A DNA stretch of 64,000 bases, taken from positions 124,001 through 188,000 of the forward strand of contig CAJJJM010000003.1 in the NCBI GenBank assembly GCA_905187815.1, in the 5' to 3' direction. Shown piece after piece: positions 1-8,839 of this stretch. The translations under genes were made by a program, and so were the position numbers. The number at the start of each line of letters is the position of its first letter. The stretch's first letter is position 1. This DNA comes from an uncultured Methanomassiliicoccaceae archaeon (lineage in GTDB: Archaea > Thermoplasmatota > Thermoplasmata > Methanomassiliicoccales > Methanomethylophilaceae). The notes beneath the pieces are model-generated. The model ran no database searches, was not told the origin of the DNA, and saw only the letters and a list, made by a program, of their open reading frames with translations.

Positions 1-874
1 CCGATATCCCGAGGAACCACCAGAGCATGGTCCTGAACTCGGAGTTCTTCCTGTACACCCCACGCTCCTTGCGGTGGATGGCGCGGTAGTGGAGGTAGAA
101 GTTCGTGGCTCCCAGGAACATGAAGAGTATGGTAATCAGCTGGATGGCGTCGGAGTACGACATCATGCTGTCGTTGGTGCACATGAGTCCCCCGGTCGAT
201 ATGGTGGTGCACATGAGGCAGAAGGCCTCGAGGGGGTCCATCCCGAATACAAGGAGGAGCACCAGGTTAATCAGGCTCAGGAGAAGGTAGGAGTAGATGA
301 AGGACTTCGCGGCGTTCCTCATCTTCATGGAGTAGTTGGAGGAACCTGATCCGGAGAGCTCGTTGGTGAACACGTTGCGCCCGATACCGAACAGGGGCAG
401 CATGTAGAGGAACACGATGATGATCATGATACCTCCCATCCACATGGACATGGCCCTCCAGATGAGGAGGCTCATCGGCTGCGCCTCGACGTCGGGGATT
501 ATCGAGAGCCCGGTCGTGGTCATCCCGCTGACAGCCTCGAAGAGAGAGTCCACGAGGTCCATCCCGGAGAACAGGAACGGCAGCGCCGAGATCAGGAACA
601 TGACCAGCCAGACGAGTCCGATGAGGACCAGACCGTTCACGGTCCTGAAGGTGCTGGATTCCTTGAAGAGCATGTACTGGAGCCCGCCGGCGACCAGGAG
701 GGGGAGGACGGGCGCCGCGAATACCCTCGCATCCTCGCCCAGGAACAGTGCGACCCCTGCGGGAACAAGCAACAGGAGGGCGAAGACGACCTCCAGGATC
801 CCGAGGGTGCGGACGGTGGTGCTCTCCCATCTGGGACGGATGCCTATCTTGGACAGGCTCAGCTTCAGATTCAC
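1..874 (-). CDS. trkH: Potassium uptake protein TrkH, N-terminal part (cut by window edge)
   Basis: Membrane subunit of the Trk potassium uptake system. The first 291 residues are inside the window; TrkH proteins are usually about 480-500 residues, so the C-terminal third lies beyond base 1. The translation shows several hydrophobic helices and two pore loops with the usual selectivity-filter look, SGMTTTGLS near residue 125 and CTTISTGG near residue 225. The start is taken as GTG at 874-872, which overlaps the trkA stop (GTGA) and follows GGAGG; no in-frame ATG precedes the first helix. It is co-transcribed with the TrkA regulator just upstream. The family is clear; the start is probable. 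Confidence 0.9.
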   Translation of the reverse strand, partial: MNLKLSLSKIGIRPRWESTTVRTLGILEVVFALLLLVPAGVALFLGEDARVFAAPVLPLLVAGGLQYMLFKESSTFRTVNGLVLIGLVWLVMFLISALPFLFSGMDLVDSLFEAVSGMTTTGLSIIPDVEAQPMSLLIWRAMSMWMGGIMIIIVFLYMLPLFGIGRNVFTNELSGSGSSNYSMKMRNAAKSFIYSYLLLSLINLVLLLVFGMDPLEAFCLMCTTISTGGLMCTNDSMMSYSDAIQLITILFMFLGATNFYLHYRAIHRKERGVYRKNSEFRTMLWWFLGIS

Positions 875-2217
875 ACCTCCGGAACGGAGGATTTCCCGAA
901 CACCCTGATCAGGTCGTTCCTGCGGGTGTAGGATGTGAAGACGATGACCGAGTCCCCGTCCTGGAACCTGCTGTCCAGTCTGGGGTAGATTATGTCGGTG
1001 CCCCTCTTCACGGCGACGATCCTCACACCGTCAGGGATGTTCAGATCGCCGTAGTAGCGGTCGAGGAGCTTGGACTGCCTGTCCACGATGTGAACGAAGT
1101 AGAACTCGTCCGGGTCGCGTGACCTCATCATCGCCATCTCGTCGGAGATGGTGCTCTTGGTGATCTCGTTGGTGATGATCCTGTAGTACCCGATGATGGT
1201 CTCGATGCCCGTGTACTGGAAGATGTCCTCGTACTCCTTCGTGAAGTAGCGTGTGATCACCTTCCTCGAATTGTGCCTCATGGCGTTCATGCACATGAGG
1301 AGGTTTGTGTCGTCGGCATGCGAGGTAGAGATGAGTGCATCGGTGCGGAAGATGTTCTCGTTGTTCTGTACCTCCGGATCGATGAAATCGGCGCATGCGA
1401 TGGCCACCCCGCTGAGGGTCCTGGCCATGTCCCTGCACTTGTTCTCGTCCTTGTCGACGATCTTCACGTTGAGCTTGTCGGCCGCGAGCATCCTCGCGAG
1501 GTTCCTGCCGACGATTGATCCGCCCAGGATGGCGAAGTTCCTGGCAGGATACTCGACGCCCATCATCTGGTTGAACTCAGAGATGGCCTTGTCGGTGCCG
1601 AAGACGCAGATCCTGTCCCCCTGGTGGATCTCCATAGTCTCAGTCTCCGTGTGGACGACGTCATCGCGATAGATCGCGAACACGGTGCATCCTGGAGGTA
1701 TGGGGAGATGCATGACTACCTTCCCGATGATCTCATGGTGGACGTCCACCGTGAACATGGCGACGGCGACGCCCATGTTGGCCATGTACTCGAAGTCCAC
1801 GGCGTTCTCGAGGACGCACAGCTTGTACATCTTCTCCGCCGTGATCAACTCAGGGGAGATGATCGTGTCAACTCCGGGGACCCCGTCGGCCGAGGTCTGG
1901 ATCATGAAGTCCGGGTCGTTGACTGAAGATACGGTGATGATGGAGGGTTTGAACCTTTTGGCCATCAGGCACACGAACAGATTGGCGGAATCGGTGCCCA
2001 AGGTGGCGATGATCATGTCGGCCTCATGGTTCTCGATAGCGTATTTGATCGTCTTCGGATTGGTCCCGTCAGCCTTCAGAGTGGATACGTTGAGACGGCT
2101 CTTTAGGACGTTTAGTACGTTCTCGTCCTTCTCGACGACCAGGACGTCGTGGATGTTCGAGATGGTCTCAGCGGAGGCCCTACCGACCTCCCCTGCGCCG
2201 ACGATGATGACCTTCAT
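871..2217 (-). CDS. trkA: Trk potassium uptake regulatory protein TrkA
   Basis: Cytoplasmic NAD(H)/ATP-binding regulator that gates TrkH. The 448 residues hold two tandem RCK units, each a Rossmann fold (KVIIVGAGEVGR at the start, NFAILGGSIVGRNLAR near residue 225) followed by a TrkA-C domain. The longer open frame begins 28 codons earlier, but the Rossmann strand begins at ATG 2217, so that start is preferred. Its last codons overlap the GTG of trkH, which indicates translational coupling in a trkA-trkH operon. It is divergent from hisD across an AT-rich gap of about 225 bases. Confidence 0.93.
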   Translation of the reverse strand: MKVIIVGAGEVGRASAETISNIHDVLVVEKDENVLNVLKSRLNVSTLKADGTNPKTIKYAIENHEADMIIATLGTDSANLFVCLMAKRFKPSIITVSSVNDPDFMIQTSADGVPGVDTIISPELITAEKMYKLCVLENAVDFEYMANMGVAVAMFTVDVHHEIIGKVVMHLPIPPGCTVFAIYRDDVVHTETETMEIHQGDRICVFGTDKAISEFNQMMGVEYPARNFAILGGSIVGRNLARMLAADKLNVKIVDKDENKCRDMARTLSGVAIACADFIDPEVQNNENIFRTDALISTSHADDTNLLMCMNAMRHNSRKVITRYFTKEYEDIFQYTGIETIIGYYRIITNEITKSTISDEMAMMRSRDPDEFYFVHIVDRQSKLLDRYYGDLNIPDGVRIVAVKRGTDIIYPRLDSRFQDGDSVIVFTSYTRRNDLIRVFGKSSVPEV

Positions 2218-2378
2218 GGTTCGGCACCATGGATGGCTTAGTCGCATAAATTGGTTGCTGGCATCCATCGGTCCGATACCTATTGTCCAGGATGGATACA
2301 TATGGTGAGAGCTTCAGGGTTCAGACCTTTCCTCCCAGTCCTCCTCTTTTTATAATGATTGTCGTTCGGCAATTTCAT

Positions 2379-2418
2379 CTATATATCAATACATATCTTC
2401 CCTACAAATCCTATAAAT
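2379..2418 (+). promoter_or_regulatory. AT-rich promoter region for hisD-ppk-ppx
   Basis: The gap between divergent trkA and hisD holds TATA-like boxes at 2379-2386 (CTATATAT) and 2411-2418 (CTATAAAT). The second lies 25-32 bases before the hisD ATG, the spacing expected for a leaderless or nearly leaderless archaeal transcript. A further element, TTTTTATAATG near 2347, could serve trkA in the other direction. Confidence 0.4.
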
Positions 2419-2442
2419 CCCTAAGTCTTCGATACAGGGCTC

Positions 2443-3699
2443 ATGTGGAAACAAGTCAATGAAGACTTTTGGAGAGAGAACCGCGAGTCCAAGGTGGGCC
2501 AGGTGGAGGACACCGTCAGGGAGATCGTGGAGAACGTCCGCCAGAACGGGGACAAGGCCCTGAAGGAGCTGGCCAAGAAGTTCGACCACGTGGATCTGGA
2601 CTCTGTCGTCGTCACGAGGGAGGAGATCGAGGCAGCGTACGAGCAGGTCTCGCCCGAGCTCGTCGAGGAGCTCGAGAACTCCGCGTACAACATCCAGCGC
2701 TTCCACGAGATGCAGATGCCCCCCGGACTCTGGCTCAGGGAGGTCGAGCCCGGAGTGACGCTCGGAGTCAAGACGACGCCTCTCGAGAGGGTCGGCTGCT
2801 ACATCCCCGGAGGACGTGCATCCTATCCCAGCACAGTCCTCATGACAATCATCCCCGCCAGGGTGGCAGGAGTCGACGAGGTCGTCATGTGCACCCCCGC
2901 ACCCATCAACCCGCTCACGCTCGTCGCGGCCGACATCGCCGGCGCCGACGAGATCTACAAGACCGGCGGTGCACAGGCCGTCGCCGCCATGGCCCTCGGA
3001 ACCGAGAGCATCGAGCCCGTTCAGAAGATCGTCGGACCCGGGAATGTTTTCGTCACCGGCGCGAAGATGATGCTCAGGAACAAGGTCGAGATCGACTTCC
3101 CCGCAGGACCCTCGGAGATCGGTGTCCTGGCGGACGACTCCGCCGTACCCGAGTACCTCGCCGCGGACCTCATCGCCCAGGCCGAGCACGACCCCTCGTC
3201 CGCCAGCCTGCTCGTCACCTGTGACCCCGACCTCCCGGACAAGACATGGGCGGTCATGGAGAAGATGATCGAGAAGGCTCCCAGGAGGGAGATAATCGAG
3301 AAGGCCCTCGAGAACTCCGGATACATCATCGCCGAGGACATGGACCTCGCTGTGGAGATCATGAACGGCATCGCCCCCGAGCACCTGTCCATCCAGGTCA
3401 GGGACCCGCTCGACGTTCTCGGAAAGGTGAGGAATGGCGGATCCATCTTCGTCGGACCCTACACGCCCGTGGCCGCCGGGGACTACGCCTCCGGAACGAA
3501 CCACGTCCTGCCCACCGCAGGCCACGCCATGACCAGCTCCGGTCTGAACGTCGCCCACTTCATGAAGACCTCCACAGTCCAGTACCTCACCAAGGAGGGA
3601 CTGGGTTCGCTTGCCAGCACCATCGAGACCCTCGCCACCGCCGAGGGCCTCCATGCCCACTGTGAATCCGTCAAGGTCAGGATGGACGGGGAGGAGTGA
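2443..3699 (+). CDS. hisD: Histidinol dehydrogenase HisD
   Basis: Catalyses the last two steps of histidine synthesis, L-histidinol to L-histidine, with two NAD+ and zinc. At 418 residues it is close to the family norm of about 430. Family marks include GCYIPGGRASYPST near residue 125, GPSEIGVLADDSA near 220, AQAEHDPSS near 246 (zinc-binding Gln/His), the catalytic APEHL near 312 and a C-terminal His-rich GLHAHCESVK. Start ATG 2443 lies at the expected distance from a TATA box. The gene is not in a his operon here; it is followed after two bases by ppk, with a GGGGAGGAG ribosome site inside its own 3' end. Confidence 0.96.
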   Translation: MWKQVNEDFWRENRESKVGQVEDTVREIVENVRQNGDKALKELAKKFDHVDLDSVVVTREEIEAAYEQVSPELVEELENSAYNIQRFHEMQMPPGLWLREVEPGVTLGVKTTPLERVGCYIPGGRASYPSTVLMTIIPARVAGVDEVVMCTPAPINPLTLVAADIAGADEIYKTGGAQAVAAMALGTESIEPVQKIVGPGNVFVTGAKMMLRNKVEIDFPAGPSEIGVLADDSAVPEYLAADLIAQAEHDPSSASLLVTCDPDLPDKTWAVMEKMIEKAPRREIIEKALENSGYIIAEDMDLAVEIMNGIAPEHLSIQVRDPLDVLGKVRNGGSIFVGPYTPVAAGDYASGTNHVLPTAGHAMTSSGLNVAHFMKTSTVQYLTKEGLGSLASTIETLATAEGLHAHCESVKVRMDGEE

Positions 3700-3701
3700 G
3701 A

Positions 3702-5780
3702 ATGACCGAGGAGGTCACGACCCAGGCCCCCGACCTCTACGACGAGAGGTACTACATCAACAGGGAGCTCTCATGGCTAGAGTTCAACAGGCGCTGCCTG
3801 GCCGAGGCCATGGACGAGTCCAACCCCCTGCTCGAGAGGGTGAAGTTCCTCGCCATCTGCTACGGCAACATGGACGAGTTCTTCATGATCCGCGTACCGG
3901 GGATCATGGCCAAGACGCCCATCCCCGGCCCGGATTACCTCAACGTCAACTACAACGTTCTGATGGAGCAGATCTCGACCACGGTCCAGCAGCTGGTCCA
4001 GCAGTACGGGATATGCTGGAACGAGCTCAAGCGCTGCCTGGCCGAGAAGGGCATTCATGTCAACAAGGTCCAGGAGCTGAACCCCGACCAGCAGGCCTGG
4101 GTCGCGGCTTTCTACAAGGAGAGGGTCCATCCCCTTCTCACTCCGCTGGCGCTCGACGTCAGCCATCCGTTCCCGTTCATCTCGAACAACTCCCTGAACA
4201 TAGCCGTCAGGATGTACGACAAGAAGCACGAGCAGCTGTACGCCAGGGTCAAGGTCCCCGTCGGACCGCTCCCCAGGTTCGTCCAGGTCCCATCATCCTC
4301 AGGACTGGTCTTCGTCATGCTGGAGGACATCATCGAGACGCACATATCCGCCCTCTTCCCTGGTCTCGAGGTCGATGGCGCCTACACCTTCAGGGTGACC
4401 CGCAACGCCGACGTCAAGGTGACCATCGACGAGGCCTGCGACTTCATGACCGCGGTCGAGGAGTCCCTGGAGGACAGGGATGTCGGGTTCCCGGTCAGGA
4501 TGGCCGCCGAGGGCACCATGCCCACCGAGATGATCAGGCTGTTCGCGAAGAACCTGAACCTCTCCGGCGTACAGGTCCACAGGACCGACGCCATCATGCT
4601 GGTCGACCTCTGGCAGCTCGTGGGCCTGGACTTCCCCAAGCTGAAGGACAAGCCCTTCGAGCAATACACCCCGCCGGAGCTCGCCGAGGGGATGGACATA
4701 TTCGAGGCCATCCGCCAGAAGGACTGGATCCTCTTCCATCCCTACGAGTCGTTCTCCACCATCGTCAGGTTCATGCAGACCGCGGCTGACGACGCCCAGG
4801 TCCAGAGCATCAAGATCTGCCTCTACAGGATAGGGAAGGACCCGTCCATCATCAAGGCCCTCATGAGGGCGAGGGAGAACGGGAAGACCGTCTCCGTCCT
4901 GATGGAGCTCCGCGCCAAGTTCGACGAGAGCAACAACATCCGCTGGTCCAGGGAGCTCGAGAAGATCGGGGTCCATGTCGTATACGGGCCCGTGGACCTC
5001 AAGGTTCACTCCAAGCTGCTCCAGGTGGTACGCCTCGAGGGCAACAAGCTCGTCAGGTACACCCACATGAGCTCCGGCAACTACAACACGTCCACCGCCA
5101 AGCAGTACGGCGACATCTCGTTCCTCACCGCCAACCCTGAGATCGGCGAGGATGTCGGCGAGCTGTTCAACGCCCTCACCGGATACTTCGGCCCCAGGAT
5201 GTACAACCATCTCCTCGTGGCTCCTCTGACCCTCAAGAGCACCCTCATCCAGAAGATCGAGAGGGAGATAGAGGTCCACAAGGCCACAGGGAAGGGATAC
5301 ATCGCCATGAAGGCGAACGGTCTGATCGACTCGGACATCATCGCATCGCTCTACAAGGCGTCAATAGCGGGGGTCAGGGTCGACCTGAACATCAGGGGAC
5401 TGTGCTGCCTCAGGCCCGGGATCCCAGGCGTGTCGGAGAACATCAGGGTCACAAGCATTGTCGACCGTTTCCTGGAGCACTCCAGGATCTACTACTTCGA
5501 GAACGGCGGCCATCCGGAGATGTACATGGGGTCCTCCGACATGATGCCCAGGAACCTCCTGGCCAGGGTGGAGGTCCTGTTCCCCGTCCTGGACAAGGAG
5601 ATGATGGTCAACATCAGGGAGCACATCCTCAAGATTCACCTGGCCGACAACGTGAAGGCCAGGGAGCTCCTCCCGGACGGGACGTACAGGCTCGTCGAGA
5701 GGGCAGAGGGGGAGAAGAAGCTCCGCTCTCAGAAGTGGTTCATTGACCACAGGGGAATATGGCATGGCAGCCAGCGATGA
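3702..5780 (+). CDS. ppk1: Polyphosphate kinase Ppk1
   Basis: Makes long-chain polyphosphate reversibly from ATP. The 692 residues match the four-domain Ppk1 family: N-terminal helical domain (NRELSWLEFNRR), head domain, and two PLD-like catalytic domains. The phospho-accepting histidine is seen in KVHSKLL near residue 435, and the second conserved histidine in YTHMSSGNYN near 453. ATG 3702 is preferred over the upstream in-frame GTG because GGGGAGGAG ends seven bases before it. The gene follows hisD by two bases and overlaps ppx by 17, so the three form one operon. Ppk1 is patchily distributed in archaea. Confidence 0.96.
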   Translation: MTEEVTTQAPDLYDERYYINRELSWLEFNRRCLAEAMDESNPLLERVKFLAICYGNMDEFFMIRVPGIMAKTPIPGPDYLNVNYNVLMEQISTTVQQLVQQYGICWNELKRCLAEKGIHVNKVQELNPDQQAWVAAFYKERVHPLLTPLALDVSHPFPFISNNSLNIAVRMYDKKHEQLYARVKVPVGPLPRFVQVPSSSGLVFVMLEDIIETHISALFPGLEVDGAYTFRVTRNADVKVTIDEACDFMTAVEESLEDRDVGFPVRMAAEGTMPTEMIRLFAKNLNLSGVQVHRTDAIMLVDLWQLVGLDFPKLKDKPFEQYTPPELAEGMDIFEAIRQKDWILFHPYESFSTIVRFMQTAADDAQVQSIKICLYRIGKDPSIIKALMRARENGKTVSVLMELRAKFDESNNIRWSRELEKIGVHVVYGPVDLKVHSKLLQVVRLEGNKLVRYTHMSSGNYNTSTAKQYGDISFLTANPEIGEDVGELFNALTGYFGPRMYNHLLVAPLTLKSTLIQKIEREIEVHKATGKGYIAMKANGLIDSDIIASLYKASIAGVRVDLNIRGLCCLRPGIPGVSENIRVTSIVDRFLEHSRIYYFENGGHPEMYMGSSDMMPRNLLARVEVLFPVLDKEMMVNIREHILKIHLADNVKARELLPDGTYRLVERAEGEKKLRSQKWFIDHRGIWHGSQR

Positions 5781-7329
5781 CTCCGAGACCGTTGGATTCA
5801 TAGATGTGGGGACCAACTCTATCCATCTCCTGGTGGTGAGGTTCTACAAGGACTCGTCCGGGACCCCCGTGTTCCAGGACAAGGAGACCGTCCGCCTTGG
5901 CCAGAGCCTGTACAGCACAGGAAGGATCGATGACGCGACAATCGAGAAGAGCGCCGTCGTGGTGTCACGCTTCGCCCAGATCTCGAAGGACCTGGGCGCC
6001 GACAAGGTGCTCGCGTTCGCCACCTGCGCAGCCAGGGAGGCGGCCAACAGGGACGACCTGATCAACGCCATCTCTGGATCAGCGGAGGTCAAGGTCATCC
6101 CGGGCACCGAGGAGGCCAGGCTAATAGCCCTGGGTGTCTTCGGCGACAAGGGGCCTGCCGAGCGCACGATCGAGATCGATATCGGGGGCGGAAGCACCGA
6201 GGTCATCGTCTGCGAGAACGGCGAGAACCTGTTCCTCGACAGCCTGAGCATGGGCGCAGTCAGATACGCCTACGGGCTAGGCATCGACAACAGGGCCCCC
6301 GTCTCCGACGAGGACTACGCCCTCATGATGAGGAACGTCGACATCTCCTCCTACCATGCCACGAACAGGATCAGGGAGATCGGGTTCACCAAGGCCGTCG
6401 GGTCCTCGGGGACGCTTATCGCGCTCGCCGAGATGTGCGCCGCCATGAGGGGCGACCACGACTCCTCGTATCTCACCCTCTCCGAGCTCCGCCAGCTCAT
6501 GCCCACTGTCCGTTGCAGGGATGTGGTGGGAAGGTACACCGTCCCCGGACTGGGCAAGGGGAGGGCGGACATCATCGTCGCTGGAGGCGCGATCGCCGAG
6601 GAGCTGATGTCCCAGTTCGGCATCGAGAGGATGTCCATCAGCCAGAAGGGCCTCAAGCAGGGCATGCAGATAGACCACATGCTCTCGCACGGGTACAGGA
6701 TCTTCGGTGCCAGGGACTCGTCCGTCAGGGCTCTCGCGCACCGCTGCCAGTACGACGAGGCGCACGCTGAGACCGTCAACAGCAACGCTCTCTCCGTGTT
6801 CGACCAGGCGAAGGCCCTCGGGCTGCACAACATGGGGGACGGTTTCCGCAGCCTGCTCTCGTGCGCCGCCATCCTCCACGACATCGGCGAGATGATCAGC
6901 TACACGAACCACAACATCATGTCGCAGGTGATCATCGAGAACGCCGACCTGGTGGGCTTCAGCATCAACGAGATCAGGGACATGGGGCTCATCGTCAGGT
7001 TCCATCACAAGAAGTTCCCCGGGTCCAAGGACTCCAGGCTTTCATCCCTGCCCAAGGACGAGGCGCTGGCGGTTAGGCAGTGCGCCATGTTCCTCAAGAT
7101 CGCCGACGTCGCCGACAGGCACAGGAACCATGCGGTCAGGGGCATCCGCCTCAGCCGTGATTCAGGGTCCGTCAGGGTGGAGCTGATCTCCGACGTCGAC
7201 CCGTGCATGGAGCTCTGGAGCCTCGAGAAAATCCGTCCGGATTTCAGGAAGCTCTTCGCCCTGGATCTGGTGCCGGCGCATTCCGCCGATGGTGGAAACG
7301 GAAGTAATGTAAATACAAACGTCTTATAA
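5764..7329 (+). CDS. ppx: Exopolyphosphatase / guanosine pentaphosphatase (Ppx/GppA) with HD domain
   Basis: Removes terminal phosphate from polyphosphate, possibly also from pppGpp. The 521 residues begin with an actin-like ASKHA fold: FIDVGTNSIHLL near residue 10, IDIGGGSTEVIV near 140 and VGSSGTLIAL near 210. A C-terminal HD-like domain has AAILHDIGEMIS near 372 and RFHHKKFPG near 415. The ATG at 5764 is chosen; an upstream TTG at 5743 is possible. The overlap with ppk is the usual kinase-phosphatase coupling that lets a cell set its polyphosphate level. The downstream AT- and T-rich stretch near 7329-7352 probably ends the operon. Confidence 0.94.
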   Translation: MAASDDSETVGFIDVGTNSIHLLVVRFYKDSSGTPVFQDKETVRLGQSLYSTGRIDDATIEKSAVVVSRFAQISKDLGADKVLAFATCAAREAANRDDLINAISGSAEVKVIPGTEEARLIALGVFGDKGPAERTIEIDIGGGSTEVIVCENGENLFLDSLSMGAVRYAYGLGIDNRAPVSDEDYALMMRNVDISSYHATNRIREIGFTKAVGSSGTLIALAEMCAAMRGDHDSSYLTLSELRQLMPTVRCRDVVGRYTVPGLGKGRADIIVAGGAIAEELMSQFGIERMSISQKGLKQGMQIDHMLSHGYRIFGARDSSVRALAHRCQYDEAHAETVNSNALSVFDQAKALGLHNMGDGFRSLLSCAAILHDIGEMISYTNHNIMSQVIIENADLVGFSINEIRDMGLIVRFHHKKFPGSKDSRLSSLPKDEALAVRQCAMFLKIADVADRHRNHAVRGIRLSRDSGSVRVELISDVDPCMELWSLEKIRPDFRKLFALDLVPAHSADGGNGSNVNTNVL

Positions 7330-7423
7330 TTTTAATTTTTTATCCTTTTTAGGCTAAACTTAAAGCCGTTAAACCGAGCTTTTCAATCCATGATGCATCC
7401 AATCTACCATTTTTATCCAAAGG

Positions 7424-7430
7424 TATATAA
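7424..7430 (+). promoter_or_regulatory. TATA box before a predicted stem-loop RNA
   Basis: TATATAA at 7424-7430, preceded by a purine-rich BRE-like stretch. Start of transcription would fall near 7450-7455, at the base of the hairpin described next, well before the nre start at 7565. A second TATA-like box, GTTTTATC at 7534-7541, lies 24-31 bases before nre and probably drives that gene. Confidence 0.4.
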
Positions 7431-7450
7431 TCGGCGAAGGATTCATTCAA

Positions 7451-7505
7451 TAAAGCGGAAGTCAGCCCCTTGCGAGGAAGAAATTCCTACTGACTTCTGC
7501 TTACC
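7451..7505 (+). ncRNA. Candidate small structured RNA (nested stem-loop)
   Basis: The arm at 7453-7465 pairs with 7490-7502 over 13 base pairs, with one G-U. Inside it a second stem of AGGAA and TTCCT closes a GAAA loop, with an unpaired stretch CCCCTTGCG on the 5' side. A TATA box sits about 24 bases upstream of the first arm, and nre appears to have its own promoter. It could instead be a 5' leader structure or a terminator-like element after ppx. No known RNA family is recognised. Confidence 0.3.
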
Positions 7506-7564
7506 TCGCCTTGTTCGGAGTGCCGGTGTGAACAGTTTTATCATGATTCGTGCATCGGAGTCGC

Positions 7565-8839
7565 ATGGCGGGAACGGCATTCTTCGACAAGGCTGTGGAG
7601 CTCAACGACTCCCCTGTCAAGAACGGCCTCTGCTCGATCTGCAAAGGCGCCCACAGGCTCTGCGGAAAGGACCGCTGCCCGCTCATGATCAAGTTCTACT
7701 CACAGCAGAAGACGATGCCGCTCATAGATATGAAAGACCTAGCAGGTTCGAGCCCGCCGTCAGTGTTCGTCGGAAGGTACGGATATCCGAAGGTCGACAT
7801 AGGCCCCCTCCTCCCGCCCGAGTTCGGGGACACCGCAATCATGGACCGCCCCGAGATGTGGATGGGCAAGACCATCGACGAGATCGTCGATTTCAGGTTC
7901 CGTCTCGTCCGCGGCAAGTACCGCATCGACGCCACCGACTTCCGCAAGTCCGGGAGGATCGTGGACAACGTCCAGGAGCTGGCGCTCACAGAGAGGCCCG
8001 TCGATGTCGAGGCCTCCTTCTCACAGAAGCCCAGGGGCAGGATCGTCCTCGACGACGAGATCCAGCCATTCGGCCCTTCCGCCAGGATGGAGACGATGTC
8101 CGTGGGCAACGGCAGGTTCGAGAGGAACCTGGAGAAGGGGTTCTACGACACCGACATGAAGGCCGCGGATGCGGTCGTCCAGGCTTACCGCAACGGCACG
8201 CTGATCTCGGAGATCGAGAAGGCGTTCTCCGTCGGCACCATGGGCATAGGCAGGAACCGCAGGTTCGTCCCCACCCGCTGGAGCATCACGGCCGTCGACG
8301 ACATCATCGGGAAGGACATGCTGAAGACCACCAAGTTCTACGAGACGATCGACGACTTCAGGATATACCAGTGGGAGCAGCTCGACAACCGCTGGATCGT
8401 CATGCTCATGCCCTGCACATGGAGGTTCGAGCTGATCGAGGCATGGTATCCCAACACCACATGGAACCCCTCGGGCAGGTCGATCGACATAATCTCCGAC
8501 TGCGAGTTCTTCGACGGGAGGACGGAGTATGCCCACATCGGCGGCTGCTACTACGCCTCGAGGATGGCAGTGAACGAGCTTCTCACGAGGGAGAGGCGCA
8601 CCGCGGGGGCCGTCATCATGAGGGAGGCACATCCCGGCTATGTGATGCCGGTCGGCGTCTGGAACGTCAGGGAGAACGTCCGTGCGGCGCTGAAGACCGT
8701 CCCATACCACTACGAGAACCTGGACCAGGCGCTCGCCCATGTCGACCGCGTCATGGACCTCAAGAGGGACACATGGATCAGGAACTCAGGAGTGATGAGG
8801 GACTGGATAGTGCAGAGGAGGATCGAGGACTATTACTGA
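7565..8839 (+). CDS. nre: Archaeal DNA repair protein Nre
   Basis: Archaeal Nre proteins take part in DNA damage repair and bind the PCNA sliding clamp. The 424-residue product has the family's N-terminal cysteine cluster (CSICKGAHRLCGKDRC, residues 21-36, probably zinc binding), the signature SSPPSVFVGRYGYPKV near residue 60, and the conserved IDEIVDFRFRLVRGKY. Its last eight residues are QRRIEDYY, which fits the PCNA-interacting consensus Qxx-h-xx-aromatic-aromatic. ATG 7565 is chosen since a TATA-like box lies 24-31 bases before it; an in-frame GTG at 7550 is less likely. The 3' end overlaps the next gene if that gene starts at ATT 8832. Confidence 0.93.
   Translation: MAGTAFFDKAVELNDSPVKNGLCSICKGAHRLCGKDRCPLMIKFYSQQKTMPLIDMKDLAGSSPPSVFVGRYGYPKVDIGPLLPPEFGDTAIMDRPEMWMGKTIDEIVDFRFRLVRGKYRIDATDFRKSGRIVDNVQELALTERPVDVEASFSQKPRGRIVLDDEIQPFGPSARMETMSVGNGRFERNLEKGFYDTDMKAADAVVQAYRNGTLISEIEKAFSVGTMGIGRNRRFVPTRWSITAVDDIIGKDMLKTTKFYETIDDFRIYQWEQLDNRWIVMLMPCTWRFELIEAWYPNTTWNPSGRSIDIISDCEFFDGRTEYAHIGGCYYASRMAVNELLTRERRTAGAVIMREAHPGYVMPVGVWNVRENVRAALKTVPYHYENLDQALAHVDRVMDLKRDTWIRNSGVMRDWIVQRRIEDYY

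Noticed and set aside
2386..3660. Minus-strand open frame of 424 codons opposite hisD
   Set aside because: Gly/Leu/Val/Asp-rich antisense translation; HisD motifs and catalytic residues are on the plus strand.
7441..7510. A tRNA gene in the ppx-nre gap
   Set aside because: The long stem does not fold into a cloverleaf and there is no GTTCGA-type T arm at the right distance.
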